DNA of 64,000 nt. Origin: Brachypodius melanocephalos. Its lineage: Eukaryota > Chordata > Aves > Passeriformes > Pycnonotidae. The notes under the pieces were generated by a model. It ran no database searches, was not told the origin of the DNA, and was given only the letters and a program-made list of their open reading frames with translations. The DNA is taken from NCBI GenBank assembly GCA_013398615.1, contig VZSR01003022.1, positions 4,448,810-4,512,809 of the forward strand, given 5' to 3'. Position 1 is the stretch's first letter, and each line of letters starts with the position of its first letter. Made by a program: the position numbers and the translations under genes. Positions 1 to 12,500 of the stretch are shown one piece after another.

Positions 1-3000
1 CCATAGCCCCAAAACCAGTGCAGGTATGCGTGGTGTCTGTGCCTGCAGGCATCCCCCTCCAAAAGGAGGGTCACTCTTCACAGAAATGGGAGCATAAACC
101 AGAGGAAATACAATCAGATCTATAGAAATGTAAAGAGGAAAAGCTGCTGGCTCTACAGCATTTTGGCAGTTGAGATTTATTTTAATCACAGCTTATCAGT
201 ATTTTAAATAATAGTGTCTCTCCAGCATGTTCAATATGAGCTCTTTGTCAGCTATACAGCCTATACATGAAAGACAAGTATTCAGTGGGAGAAATTCCTT
301 GATACCATTAGAAGGATCTCTGAAAGGAAGAGATGGGGGCTTAAACTCTGAGGACACAATGGAGATTAAATGAACACTTATTTAGAAACAAACAAGCAAA
401 AAGCCCCACCAATATTAAGCAAAGATCCTGTACAACTTGTTTCTTCCATAGGGCTTAGAATAGTTCAATTATGCTAAAAGGGGTGTCCTGCTAATGGACT
501 TTGCTTTGGTAATGGTTTCTGTTACTCTGCAATAGAAGCATGAATTTTCCTCCCGCAAGGAGGTCCAGTAATAATTTAAACTAGGATCTCAGTGGGTTCT
601 ACTCACTTGCTCTTTCACTGATACTTTGAATAATGACTTGGCTGTCAGCTTTCTAAAAAACATCCAGCATCTCTTAGTGAGCATCTTGTGGTTTTACTAA
701 AGCTTCCTTGCTTCTCAAGGAAAAGAATGGAGCATTTCTCACACTTTCTTGCAAATGTGGCTATGCAGATGTAATACAGGAGGAGATACTGGTTATTTTT
801 GAAAATTTGCTTGACTTGCTGCCTCTTATGTCTGTATCCTGAATACTCTAAGAAAAATAATTACTCCTGTAAAGTGTTTCATCCTCAGCAGGCTGGATTT
901 GACTCAAAGCACAAGCTCACACTTGTTGAAGTTTTTGTTTCTTTCTCAGCAGCCAGATTTATTCAGTTCATGGTTTGTTTTCTGGGTGGATGGCAGATCA
1001 CTGTGCTCAGTCTTTAACCAACCAGCACATGGGACAATAAAGCTGTTCTGGATTCCTTTGCCTTCAAAAAGGAGGCAGCCTAGATATAAGTTCCACAGAC
1101 CCAAAGGCAGAAATCCTGTAGGACTGCACACCCCAGGAAGTTCCTGTCTCTTTTAATAACTGCAGTTCACCTCCCAGAATAGGACAGCTGTATGACATTT
1201 TATAAATACCTGAAGCTGTTGTGGTTTGTAGTATGTGTCTCCTCTGTTGCCTCCTCTTCACCCCTCCAAGAGATCTTGGCCTGTGGTGAAGGACCCCCTT
1301 GCTGTACCTGGAGACTTGTAGAAGTAGCCTGGAAGTTGCCTCTTTGGGCTGCAGTAAATTATTAACAGCTGATATTCCTGCAAAGGTGTGGCTAATCTAA
1401 TCAAATCAAAGGCCTTGAGCCTAACTAAAAAGTCTTCATTCAGTTGGTCCTCAGACATTTCTTCCTCTTCATGGCTTTATCCACTCCTAAAGCTGTTGCA
1501 GTGCTTGTAAAGGCCCACTCTGGCCTCTGTCAGGGGCAGGCTGCAGGATGTGGTGGAGAGAAGAAGGCTCTGTTTCCTGGATCCTGACTGGGTCTGTGTT
1601 GCAAGCTCTAGTAGGAGACTGGAGTGAGACTCTGAACAGGACTGCCCTGCAGTCCAAAATTCATTGTGACAGTTCAGGTGAATAAACCTATTCCACGGCA
1701 TTGCACTGCTGTGAGCTGCAATAAAACTCACTATCATTTTCCTATCTGGAAAAGACCAGAGGGATGGTGCTGGAGAGAGGAGGGAGGGGAGAAGGAGGAG
1801 TGTGATGTATGAGACTGCCTGTGTGTAAAAGGAAACTTACTTTTCACAAGCCAAGCAAACCAGAGGGATAATGTTACAGAACATAAGCTGTTCCATTAAG
1901 TCATCAGTAGAACTTCAGCTACTTCTGCTGGAGGGACTGGCCTTGCTGGCTCTTTGAGGTTCCTCAGGGAAAGAAACTATTTCAACACTTCTATCATCAT
2001 GACTGAAGTAACAGTATTCCAGTGCAGTTCCTCCTAGGCTTTCACAATATGAATGGCAGTTGCTGTGTTAGAAGCAGCCTTACCTTATTCTGTGCTTTTC
2101 TGAATCTCCCTCTGTAGGCTGAAACCAGAGGATCCACCCCCACTGCACCTCCCTATAGGTGCCTGTATTTGAGCACTGAGTGAAGCCAGAACACAAAAGC
2201 TTGTGTGAGTGCTGAGCAGGGAGCCAGGGACTAAGCAGGTTTGCAGTCAGCAGAAGCTGAAGAGCTGCAGGAAGCTGGGCACTTGCTGGCATCTTTCAGG
2301 CTACCCTGAATGTATGCAAGGAAGCAGCAGATCAGGCAAACAACTGGCATGTCTGAATCCAGCTGGAGGAATATTCCAGCTGAGTGCAATGGTACAAAAT
2401 AGTCCAAAGCAGAACATTAAGCCTGTGAGGTCTAGACAAGTGTGTAGAAATTGGCCTCCTCTACATGGTGGCTGGTCCTCTGCTCCAGAAAGCCACCTGA
2501 ATCCTTTAGAGGATTGCCTGTTTTTCTTTCCTTCCCTTTCCTTGACAGTGCTGTGTTTATTCTGTTTCTAATTCAGGAACTTGGAGTGGCTGAGATAAGA
2601 CAGGAGCCATTTCTCTTGTTCCTCTGCCTGGTATCTGTCAGTGGTTTAACTTGTACCACCACGGGGAAACATGCATTTGTGGCTTTTCCTGTTGAGATAA
2701 GGCCTGGCAGCTTGTTCCCAGTGACAGCAACCTGTCAGCCCTTGGTGTATGTCCAGCCTGCCAAGCTTCCCTGTCTTAGCACAGGCTGGCTCCGTGCTGC
2801 TGGAACAGCCCTCAATTGGATGCTGTTAATGTCTGCAGCTGGCAGTGTCTTGCACAAGCCTGGAAAGAAAGTGAGCTCTGTTCTTCCCCTGGTCTCGTGA
2901 CTTAATCTAGATACAAAAACATCTGTTGAGTCCGTGTCTGCAAAAGAGGTTCTGAGGCTCCTGATGTCACTCTGATTGCCACTTGTTTGTGTGAAATGAG

Positions 3001-3850
3001 CAAAGACTTATGTGACAGGAGGTTGGTGTGATGCAGCTCTGAATGTTTAAATTGATGCCATGTTTGAGATTGTTTCCCCCTAACATGTTGATTGGCAGTG
3101 AAAGCTTTCGGACAGCCTAATGATTTTTTTAACACTTTGTTAGTTTCAGTGTAACTGTGCATGCAATAGCTCATGCTAGTGCAGTCTGCTCGTGGCAGTT
3201 GAATCTCAAATGTTTATTTCTAAAAAGAACATCCTCATTTTCTACTGGAAGGCTTTTTGTTTTGTTTTTTTAAAATTAATTTAAAAGTAACACTAGTAGT
3301 TTCAGGAATTTTATTTTTCTTATAATTCTTAGACTATTCACTATGTCTCTGGCTGCAGATATATTCCAGTGTGCAGCAGTACAAAAATACCAAATACCTA
3401 GATCTGGTTTGTTGGCAAAAAATAAAGTGCATTAAATACATAAGAAGCCTTTTACTAATATGGGTGCAGGCAACAGAGAAAATAAATGGCTTTACAGAGT
3501 TTTCTTTATTTTCTGTACCTTCTGAAGTGTAAAGAATATTTTAAAGCCCACTGTTATAAACTTGATGATTCTGTTGTCCCTAGCTAGATGTTGACTTTGG
3601 CACATATGCTTAGTTGGGATACAGAGGCAGAAGATGACTTCTCTATATGCATGTAATTTTTATATCTTCTCACAAAGGTGGTTGCTCTTCCATTTGGGGC
3701 TGAAACACCACTGGGGCAGAGTTTAGTGCACGGTTGTGGCCTTCTTGTGCTGTGCCAGTTGTGGAAGTCATGGCCTGTGCCACAGCCTTGTATGTCCCTA
3801 AATCCCTTTCGGAAGTTCACCGGAGTGTAAACCAAACTTGAACAGTGGCT
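1..3850. other. RECQL5 intron, left part
   Basis: This stretch belongs to the large RECQL5 intron that continues to 18505. The open frames here are short, overlap on both strands and show no recognisable domain. I see no RNA gene or clear mobile element. Confidence 0.5.
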
Positions 3851-3867
3851 GCAGCACGGAGAAGGAA

Positions 3868-3873
3868 TTTATT
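3868..3873 (-). terminator. SMIM5: Candidate poly(A) signal of SMIM5
   Basis: AATAAA on the minus strand (tttatt on plus), about 1.06 kb downstream of the SMIM5 stop codon. No better signal was noticed between them, so the 3' UTR probably spans about 4933 down to 3850. The assignment is inferred from position only. Confidence 0.45.
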
Positions 3874-4154
3874 TGCACTTGTTAACTCCTGCCCAACAGC
3901 CCATTCTTGGCTCTGTTCTGTCACTGTGCCCGCTGCTGCAGTCAGCTGCTGCACACATACCCTGAAGTGGTGGCTCCCATCATGTGTCAGTCCTCTGAAA
4001 TGCCTCTGTGCATGCTCATAAACAAAACCCTGGCATCATGTTCATGTCTACTAAAATAAACTGCACACAGTGCAGGGAGTCAGGCACACAGATCCCTCAA
4101 GTTACAATTGGGATTTGTTCACCTCCTGGAGCTCCCATGCTCTGCAAGAACCAT

Positions 4155-4882
4155 TCATCTGCAATAAGCAGAAGAGTAGAACCACAGGGGATGGAGAGAG
4201 AGCATGTTGAGCAAAAAATGATCCATATAAGCCATAGGATTGGTGAGGTTTTCCCTTTTGCCTTCATCTTTCTGTTTACAAAGATTCTGTTTCCACATGA
4301 TCTGGTTTTTTCTTTGGCAATTTCCCATCGTATCACCAATGAAATAACACCGGGGGTAGTTGTTACCAGCAGTACCCAGAGCCTCAGCTGGCACATCTGG
4401 ATCAGAAGGTCCATCATGGTTTTCAGCAGATATCTCAGCTGAACATGTCTCCGCAGCTGGCTTAGCCTTGATCCACGATCACCTGAGCAATTGTACCTCC
4501 CAATGGTTTCAGTGGGTTTTGCTAATGCCCAGTACCATCCTTCTGGTGAGGAGAGCAGGCAGTGCCTCGTGTGTGGCTGTGTGCATGGCCTCTGCTCTGC
4601 TCTGTGGCTCCATGTCCCAGAGGGGATCCTCAGCTGGCCCAGCTGCAGGGCTGTCTTTGGGAAAGCTGTCTCTTTTCTCAGCAATCTGTGTCCATGCCCT
4701 CCCACCGCATCCCGGCCCAGAAGAGGGAGACAGTGATGGTAAAGGAGCTTTACCTTTCTGGTCACAGTAATAGCAGTCACAGTGAGAAGGAATTCTACGC
4801 TGTGGTTTCTGGTCCTTTGAGTCATGTTAATTAATATTGTTATTGCCATTTTCATTGGGCTAGTGTGGAAAGTCATTCCCAT
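4155..4882 (-). other. Coding-like block of unknown identity in SMIM5 3' UTR
   Basis: Two minus-strand frames are unusually open here. One runs from an ATG at 4882 to a stop at 4097 (261 codons). The second is open from 4826 to 4155 except for two in-frame TGA codons at 4511-4509 and 4481-4479. The second frame reads like protein: a cysteine cluster (HCDCYYC) near 4780, then a Ser/Pro-rich part, then an acidic Glu/Asp/Pro-rich part near 4400. A good splice donor (AG|GTAAAG) lies near 4740. I do not recognise a family. It could be a decayed gene, an unannotated exon, or a 3' UTR with few stops by chance. SMIM6 (endoregulin), which neighbours SMIM5 in mammals, was considered but the similarity is too weak to call. 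Confidence 0.25.
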
Positions 4883-4933
4883 AGCACTGAATCATGGTGT
4901 CCATGCATGTCCTCGATAGCAGGTTGTGTCACT

Positions 4934-5055
4934 TCATGAATGGGCAGCTGGGCGGACTTGGCTCTTCCTGTGTCTGGGGTCAGGGCGTCCACCACAGCCA
5001 CAGCAGCTGTAGCAGCAGCAACTGCAGGCAATGATCGTGAGCACCAGCACAGTAA
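4934..5055 (-). CDS. SMIM5: SMIM5 last coding exon
   Basis: The exon follows a ctctttccag acceptor. It encodes the rest of the transmembrane helix, the cysteine-rich juxtamembrane run and the basic tail, with a TGA stop at 4936-4934. The 3' UTR follows without a visible intron. Confidence 0.85.
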
Positions 5056-6561
5056 CTGGAAAGAGAAACAAAGGATATTGCTTCATAGCATAGGAATAAT
5101 CCCTGCAAAGCAATCCTATGTCTCCTCCAAGTTGTTTGGTGAGCAGCAAAATGAGCAAAGCCTGATTTCCTGAGATTTTTTTTTTTTGCCCTATATCCCC
5201 ACCTTCCTCCTAACATGTCCTAAGTTCCTGCTCCTTTTTTATTGGTTTTCCATTTAATCTGGACAATCACTACTAGGCATTTCAAGACCTTAAGAGCTAC
5301 ATTCCAAACCCTGTGAGGGTTTCTTTACTCACTTAATGGGCTGTTGTTTGGAGCTGCCATGCAGTACCTAAGCACAGCTATGTGCCTGGAAAGGACAAAA
5401 ATCCGCTTTGGATTTTTGAGTAACCAAACTCAAAGGAGTTTGAGTTTGAGAAGTATTTCTGAAGAGTGAGTTCAGCATACTCTTTAAGCATAGAAACTCA
5501 TGATTGGATTGGCTTTACTCTTCTATATTTAGCTTGAAAAAATATGATACTTCAAATGCAGGGGTTAGTTTCACAGAACAGTGGGCTAGCTTACTGTCCT
5601 CTACTCTAGCCAGGATGGTTGGTGTTGGCAGGGATGTATTAGTTTATCTGGAATAGAAAAGGATGACATGTTGCATCCTGCAGAACTTGTGAGAATATGA
5701 GCATGCCTCTGTGTGTGCATGTGTTCCTTTAAAGCCTGGACCTGGGTTGCCAGGTAAACAGACCTGTGGGGAACCAGATGTAGTGATGAATTAAATAAAG
5801 CAGCAGGTGTGACTGTGAATTCCAGCCCAGGGAGGAGTGTCCAGCTGGATACACACCCTTCCTTTTGGCCGGGAGCAAGCCCTGTCTTTGAGGAGCAGGG
5901 CCTGTCTTCCTTCCTGCTTGTTTTCCCATTGTATAAACAAACTTCATCCCCCTTCATCTAGCAGTTCTCTGTTATTCCTTCCATGTCATCCCCACACAGG
6001 ATCTTGCCATTACCAGAGAATAGGCTCATCTGAAGCATATTGGCTTCCACTGAGCCAATACAGGAATGACACTCAGACACTCTCTTAAGTGTCTTCTGTG
6101 GCAGAGAGATGCTCTAATACCATTTGTCATAAACTATCTCCTATGCATCAAAACATTACAGCAGCTCTGGGTTGGTTAAAATATTGCTGATTTAACTAAT
6201 GTTTAAAATGGGAGCTTTGGGGAAAGCTGTACTGTTGCCTGTCATACCCTGCAATCATGTAGGGCTACATGTTGAGTATTAAAAAATTACCTAGGAATTA
6301 ACCTGGGCCTTAGAGCACAGCCTAGAAAATAACAGCCAACACCAGCAACCCACCTACGCAGCCTGTGGAGCAAGTTGCCCCCATAGGAGAGGACAGAAAT
6401 TCTGACACCCCTTTGCTTCCACCCACAAACTCACCAATAAACAGAAGAACCACAGAAAAGCTGGCAATCTCCACTGGCTCAGCCTTGGGCAGATTCTGGA
6501 GCTTATGGAGAAACTTCTCACCAATGTCTTGAACTTCCTTCAAAAAGCCTTCAGAAGACAT
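4934..6561 (-). CDS. SMIM5: SMIM5, small integral membrane protein 5
   Basis: Single-pass membrane micropeptide of 82 residues (human is 77); its molecular role is not established. It is encoded by two coding exons joined in frame, 6561-6435 and 5055-4934. The first starts MSSEGFLKEVQDIGEKFLHK and contains the family hallmark LPKAEPVEIASFSVVLLFI. The second continues the membrane helix (TVLVLTIIACSCCC) into a short Cys- and Arg-rich tail ending PAAHS. The splice sites are a gtgagt donor after 6435 and a pyrimidine-rich acceptor before 5055. An acceptor at 6589 gives a coding exon with 27 bases of 5' UTR, so at least one upstream noncoding exon exists, probably in the CpG island near 14.7 kb. 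The gene lies antisense inside a RECQL5 intron, as in human. I chose the ATG at 6561 over the one at 6624 because homologous sequence begins there and 6624 lies upstream of the acceptor. Confidence 0.88.
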
Positions 6562-6588
6562 TCTGTCACAACCTCTCCAGGCTTTATG
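6435..6588 (-). CDS. SMIM5: SMIM5 first coding exon
   Basis: The exon runs from the acceptor (tctcccacag, ending at 6589) to the donor (attg|gtgagt). Bases 6588-6562 are 5' UTR and 6561-6435 encode the N-terminus and the first half of the membrane helix. It ends in phase 1; the split Val codon is completed at 5055. Confidence 0.82.
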
Positions 6589-6599
6589 CTGTGGGAGAA

Positions 6600-9500
6600 C
6601 CAAACAGAGAAGCACTGTTTTCACTGACTAATGCTAGGGAGCTGCCAGCCTTCTTATACAGCTGGTGATCACAAGGAAAACAAGTTTATCTGGTCTCAGT
6701 CCTTGTTCCCAGTAGCTAAGGTGGAGGACTATTAATTGTCTGCGTGTTCTGGCACTGTTTTTATTTCAAAATCCATCTTCAAGGGTGTTTTTGTCGACTG
6801 CACTGTTAAGCAAAGTCCAAACGGTGTTTCTTCTACAAGGACACTTCTTCCAGCGGGCACTGAGTTAGACTGGACAGTGCCTGCCCTTGCCTCTCACCCA
6901 GTCAAAGTACTTTTTTTTCCAGTTGTGCTAACTTGTCCTTCCACAAACAAATGCAATTCTAACCCAACTTGAATTCTGAATACTGAACTCCACTGTACAT
7001 AGTCTTCAGGTTTTTCTTACTGAGTAACACAAAGTAGACTTGTGGCTACTATCCCTTGAAGGCCTCTTGCACTTTGAGCTACAGAACCCCCCTTCAAAAA
7101 CAAAGGCATTTACCTCAACACCTCAATACAATAGCATTAATAATGTTTTATTAACCAGTTTCACTGTATGTGATACTAAAACTTCAAGTCTGCATTCACT
7201 AGGGACAGCTGGATGCTTTTCAAATTCTTACAGATTAATGCAATTTTATAAAGAAGGCTAAATTTAGGGTTTTTTTCTTTTAAGCCACAGAGAGATACAT
7301 GAATTGAACAGTGGATTCAACCCATCCCTGCTGATGATGAAAAAAGCAAAAAACCCCTGGATCTGTCAGGGAGATATCTCCCTTGTGGAGCTAATCCCTC
7401 CTGCCCTGCTGAGTGGTCTTAGGCCTTCTTTATTCTCAGAGTGATCATCAGGAGCTATTGTTACTGAAAATATTATTAGTCTAGCTAAAGTTAAGTGCCT
7501 CAGTTTTGTCACCAATATTTGCTGTTCTTTTACCCCATGAGCAACATTTTGGGAGGCATTGCAACAAACTAGCTGGCATGAGACCTATGGATCTTCAAAT
7601 TTTGCTTCAGTCAGGAACTGGAATTAGGTATTTTTGAGAAATATCCACAGTTCTACCTAAAACAAGTGTTTGGACAGTTCAACACTTGAATGGGTTATAA
7701 CTCTTATTTCATTATTTTATCAGAATGTACTGATTTGTGAGTGTTGTAACAGTCAACACTGGGGTTTGGGACTTGAACATTGCAATTTAACATCTTGATC
7801 TTGGTGATAACACAAAGCCAAGTGACCAAGACAGCACTTCCAGAACAAACCAGTTACTTCCTTATTGCACATCTGGCTTAGTTCTCAAACAAATGGATGC
7901 TTGGAGTTCGGTTTTTCTAAACACACTGAGGACAGAGAGACCTTGGCTCTTTCTTTGCATGCTGGGCTTAAGTACTACAGTGCCAAGTTAAATTAGTTTT
8001 GTATGTTTATGCAATTCAAAAAAGGTTTTCTTTGTTCTTTTAAATCCAAGCTAAGGAATAAAAATCGGAACCAGCTGGTTTCTTAGAAATGGGGGTGGAT
8101 GGAAAATCTACATCCACAGAAAGATTGCTGTGCAACTTAGGAAGGAGGCAGAGCTCTGGTCTTTTGACCTGTAAAGGTCACTTTTGACACTAGGGTTAAA
8201 TACTTCTTTCCAGATGATTGCATACCCGAAGTGAGCTGGTCCAGAAATGGCTGCTTTATCCTTGGTGCTGCAGGATTCTGTGTCAGCAGGTTTTCAATTT
8301 TGTTTCCATTCCAAGAGATTATGGAGGAGGCAGAGGTGAAGTGATTTGTGTTTGCTGTTCTTGACTCTAGAAGAAAAAAAATCAAAAAATAAAATTTTTG
8401 GCTCTAACATTGTGAAAATGTTTGTTCCCTTTGGAGCTGTGTCTGCCTGTCCAGAAACTCTCCTCACAGGGAATTTGCTGTAAACTTCCATGCCATGCTT
8501 TGGGTTGCACTGGAAGCAACAGGTATAAGAGCCAGGTTTGTGAAGGTTGGTTATACAGGGCAAAATTACAGGATTGTAGAACTCCATGTGGATGAGCAAA
8601 GTGCTTAGTTGAAAATGATAAAGCCTGTCTCTCTAATGGACATTCCTCTCTGCCCATGGTACCTGATCTGGAGCTAAGTGAACGAGTTTTTATTCTAAAA
8701 CTTGCAAAGAATGTTGCTTGTTTACCTTGGTCTGAATTACATCAGGGACAAAGTTTGATGGTGGTGGTGCAGTCTCCAACCCCCCGTGAGGAAGCAAATG
8801 TTTTTCTGCTTGGCTGCACTTGCTGCTGCTTCCAAGGGCTCTCTGCTTTGGGATTTCTGCTTCTGCAGCAAGGCAAAAGGGTGAAGAATAAAATAATATT
8901 TAAAAAAGTAAAAGTCCCCCAAGAAAGCCAGTTACATTAATGGACTTTTGTATGTTCCATTCTACTTGTGATGCAAAATCTTTGTTCAGGACTAGTTTTT
9001 ACGTGACCTTTTCCCAATTGATTTCAGTTGAACCAAGATTTTACCCTTGAGATTAGCACAAGGGTAAGGATAATGTGATTTAAACCAGTTGTCTTATGCA
9101 TCTGCCTCATTCGCAACACAAAGGTGATGACACTAATTACAGTAACAGAGCAGAGCTGTGAGAATTAATTCCTTTTGTTTTATTATATTATGTTCAAATA
9201 AGCTTCCAGTAGTAAAGGCCAGGTGGTGCAGGATATTCAGTTGAAGCAGTAACTGTGATGATTATTATTAAAACAGAGAAGTTTTAAGAGGTTTGAAACT
9301 TAAGGTTGTAGGCCTTAACTGACAGTTTCTAGGCTTGGAGTGCTATTGTAGAGCCTGGAGGAGCCACTCAAATTAGTACCTCAGAGATTCTCAGGGGTTT
9401 GGAGCAAACATAATTGTCTGCCAGTGTTTTCCTCAATTGGGAATTTCTTCTTGCTCATCATCCTTCCTCAAAACTTCACTCACTGAGGATGGGAACCCTC

Positions 9501-12500
9501 CAGAGCAGAGGAGACTTGGCTGTAGGGCAGCAGAGCTGATGGAACTCATTCATGTTATGGAAAAAATCCTGAATGACCACAGTGCAATGTGGTCTTCATA
9601 ACACATTGTCAGACTGATGTCAGGAAATTCTGCTCCATGGCCGTAGTTAGAGCTCACATGAAGTGAACATCAGATAAGGAGAGGAAAGATAAGAATCTCA
9701 CATAGAAAAGAAAGTAACACAATGTTTTTTCACAGGCAGTTTGTGACTGTTGGGATGGGGTGGCAGCCTGAAATTCATGATTTTGATTTAAGAAATAACT
9801 CATCTAATCAGTGATGCCAGCAGAACTGGATCATCAAACCTTTCTGCCCTCCTCTAATGTTGCAAGGCCCATCAGGGGGAGGGAATAAAACAAATCATTT
9901 AATTTCGGTTTATTTGGTTTTGATGAAAAAAAGGCCCATTCTGTCATGTGCTGAGAGTTATTAGCCGTGGTTAAAAGGACAAAGCACAGAAATGATGCAG
10001 GGGAATGGCAAACACCTGCAGGTGTGCTGCTGAGCTGCAAGAATTTCATGACCCTGTAAAACCAAAGTGCATGTCCTGTGCTTAGGACTTACATAGATTT
10101 CGATTCCCAGAAAGCGCTAATGCAGATTCATCTTGCTGTGCCCACTGAAGAAAGCTGTGAAAATTGCCATAATAGCACTGAAATTATCTTTCTGAGTTGT
10201 TTTAATGGACTCGTGCCATGCTGAAGCACTCAAAGAAGTTGGCTGCTCAGTCCTTTGGAGAATAAAGCCATTAAAAAGCCTCAATCTAGACATTCAAGAG
10301 CAAAGCCTCCATCAAGGTTCCTTTTTGCTGTGAACTGCCTGCATATGGAGGCTTCTTTTTCCAAGAAAAAGAGCTTTGGGGTGACCATGTACAGTGCAGT
10401 CTGACATCCTTGTGTCTGCCTGTGAGTCTTTTGGAGTTACTGTACATTGATCAGGGTTTTTTGGTCTGTCCTGATCTGTGTGTGGACACAGCTGCATCCA
10501 AAGGTGAACTGTAGGGAGTGGGTGAGCTGAAATTTACTGCTGAGAATGAGACACTTGTTTACACATAGCCCTGAGGGTATTTGAGCGGCCTTTTTTAGTG
10601 CAAAAGGCACAAATTTAAGTTTGTGGTTTAGCCCCAGGACTGGAAGTTAGTAAATACAGGCAGTCTCCCTGGCCTGCCAGTGATGCTCCCTGGTTGTGTG
10701 ACTTTTGGGTAAGTCATCACATCCCACTTTTGGGTGACTTCATCTCTGCAAGACAGCCACATCATGGAACCACATCAGAGCTTTGTTTGTTAATTGTTGT
10801 GTGTCCAACTTTCCAGCATGCTTGGGACTCTAGATAGAAAGGCAACAAGTCCCTGGTTTTGCTGCAGTTACAAACTGAACTGGCCATTGTTTTGCTCAGT
10901 GCTTCTTACACTTTGTTCACCGAGCCTGTTTAGGATGGATGTAGATGAAAGCGTGGTTTCCATTCTTGCTTGCTCCTAACCCAACCATGCTCCTCATACT
11001 GTTCTTGCCATGATCCTGATCCATTGATTTTACTCTGCTTGCAGGGGTTTGTTGCTTTAGTAACCTAAAAGTGGAGATAAAGCTTTGGAGGGGGGAATTT
11101 GGGGGGGAACAAGAAGCTGCCAACGCCTCTAGTTGTAATGCAGCAAGTCCCAGTGACGATGAGTTGGCTCTCCTCCATTGCCCACAGCAAGAGTGCTCCA
11201 GAGACCTTACAAAGTAGAGCCTTCCTGATGTTCCCATCAAGTAGAATGCCACAGTGACATTACAACCTTGGCTTTTCCTTAAGACTGTGGCTCTGAAGAA
11301 GCAAATGTTGTGCTGTTCTTACTCAGACAAGTCCAATAAGTTGGCTGAAATTGGATCTGTACAGGGATGGGAAGCCTGTACGGATTGTGGGGGCTTATCT
11401 GGTTGGAAATCTTACAAGGCAAGCCCAACCTCATGGAAGGAGAGTGCTGAGCAGCCAAAGGGGAGGGGATGCTTTTTGTTCTGGTCTAAAACTCTAAAAT
11501 AAGCTCTGACTGTACTTGGCCACATTCTAAAGAACATGAAGGCTTGGCCAGTTTCAAAACATACCAGCTTTGTTCTTGGTCCCTGAAATGTCCTTCTGAT
11601 TTTATATGGATAAGGTCTGCAGTGCTTCCTGTTCTCAAACAATGCTGGGTTCCTAGGTGTGCCTACAGTGTGGATGCATTTTGGCATAATATGTCATAAT
11701 TCCTGCATGATTGTTTATTGTTCTAAGGTTTTAGTGTACTGCTGAGATGAAAAGGGCCATAGAAATGCAGTTGCATTATCAGTGCATGGTTTTCCCTCAT
11801 CATTGTTAATGCAGTGTTTGCTGCTATGACTGTAGTTGACCAGCCATGTGAATCTTAACTATAGTTCAGACAAGCCCATTTTTCCTAAAACAGGAGTGCA
11901 CAGAGCCAGACAGACCTATAATTCATTCCCAAGAAGATGAAAATAGTTTCCAGTATCAAGAGAATTCAGCCCTTTAACAGCACACACCCAAACTGGTAAA
12001 CTGTAGCTCAATGCCATGGGAGAAAAGCTGGGACTTTGTCAGTTGGTTTGGAACAGAAGGCCACACATTCCTGGGATTTTAAAGCTGCCCTGCCTGGGTC
12101 ACCCTTTGGCTGGAATACCCTATCATCTCCACCACTCACTATTTGGAGATGGGTTTTGAGGCAGCACTGTAAATGTGCCTTCTCTTCCCTACAACCTAAT
12201 ATTAGATTAATGTAAAAAGGCACTGAATTCCCAGTTTCGGCAGTAGAGGCACCCACTGGGGCACTGAGCTGGGAGTCTTTACACCTCTGCAGATCACCCT
12301 GGTTTTCTCCAGTCCATCCCACAACCATGTCCACAAAACCCCATGAGATAATTCCTCACTACTAGAAAATTTTTAAGCGGGGAACCAAAACACTGAGCCA
12401 TCCAATGAAAGGAAAAGGTCAATTTTAAAAATAAACCTGCAGCTCTTCTACAAGAGAACTTTTTTTAGGGTTGGTGATGCTTGAATCTAGCCTGAAAGTC

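Noticed and set aside
4824..4920. Possible remnant of SMIM6 (endoregulin) next to SMIM5 on the minus strand.
   Set aside because: Only scattered matches (a WND-like start, P..., a short hydrophobic run) spread over two frames with a stop. Too weak to separate from chance.
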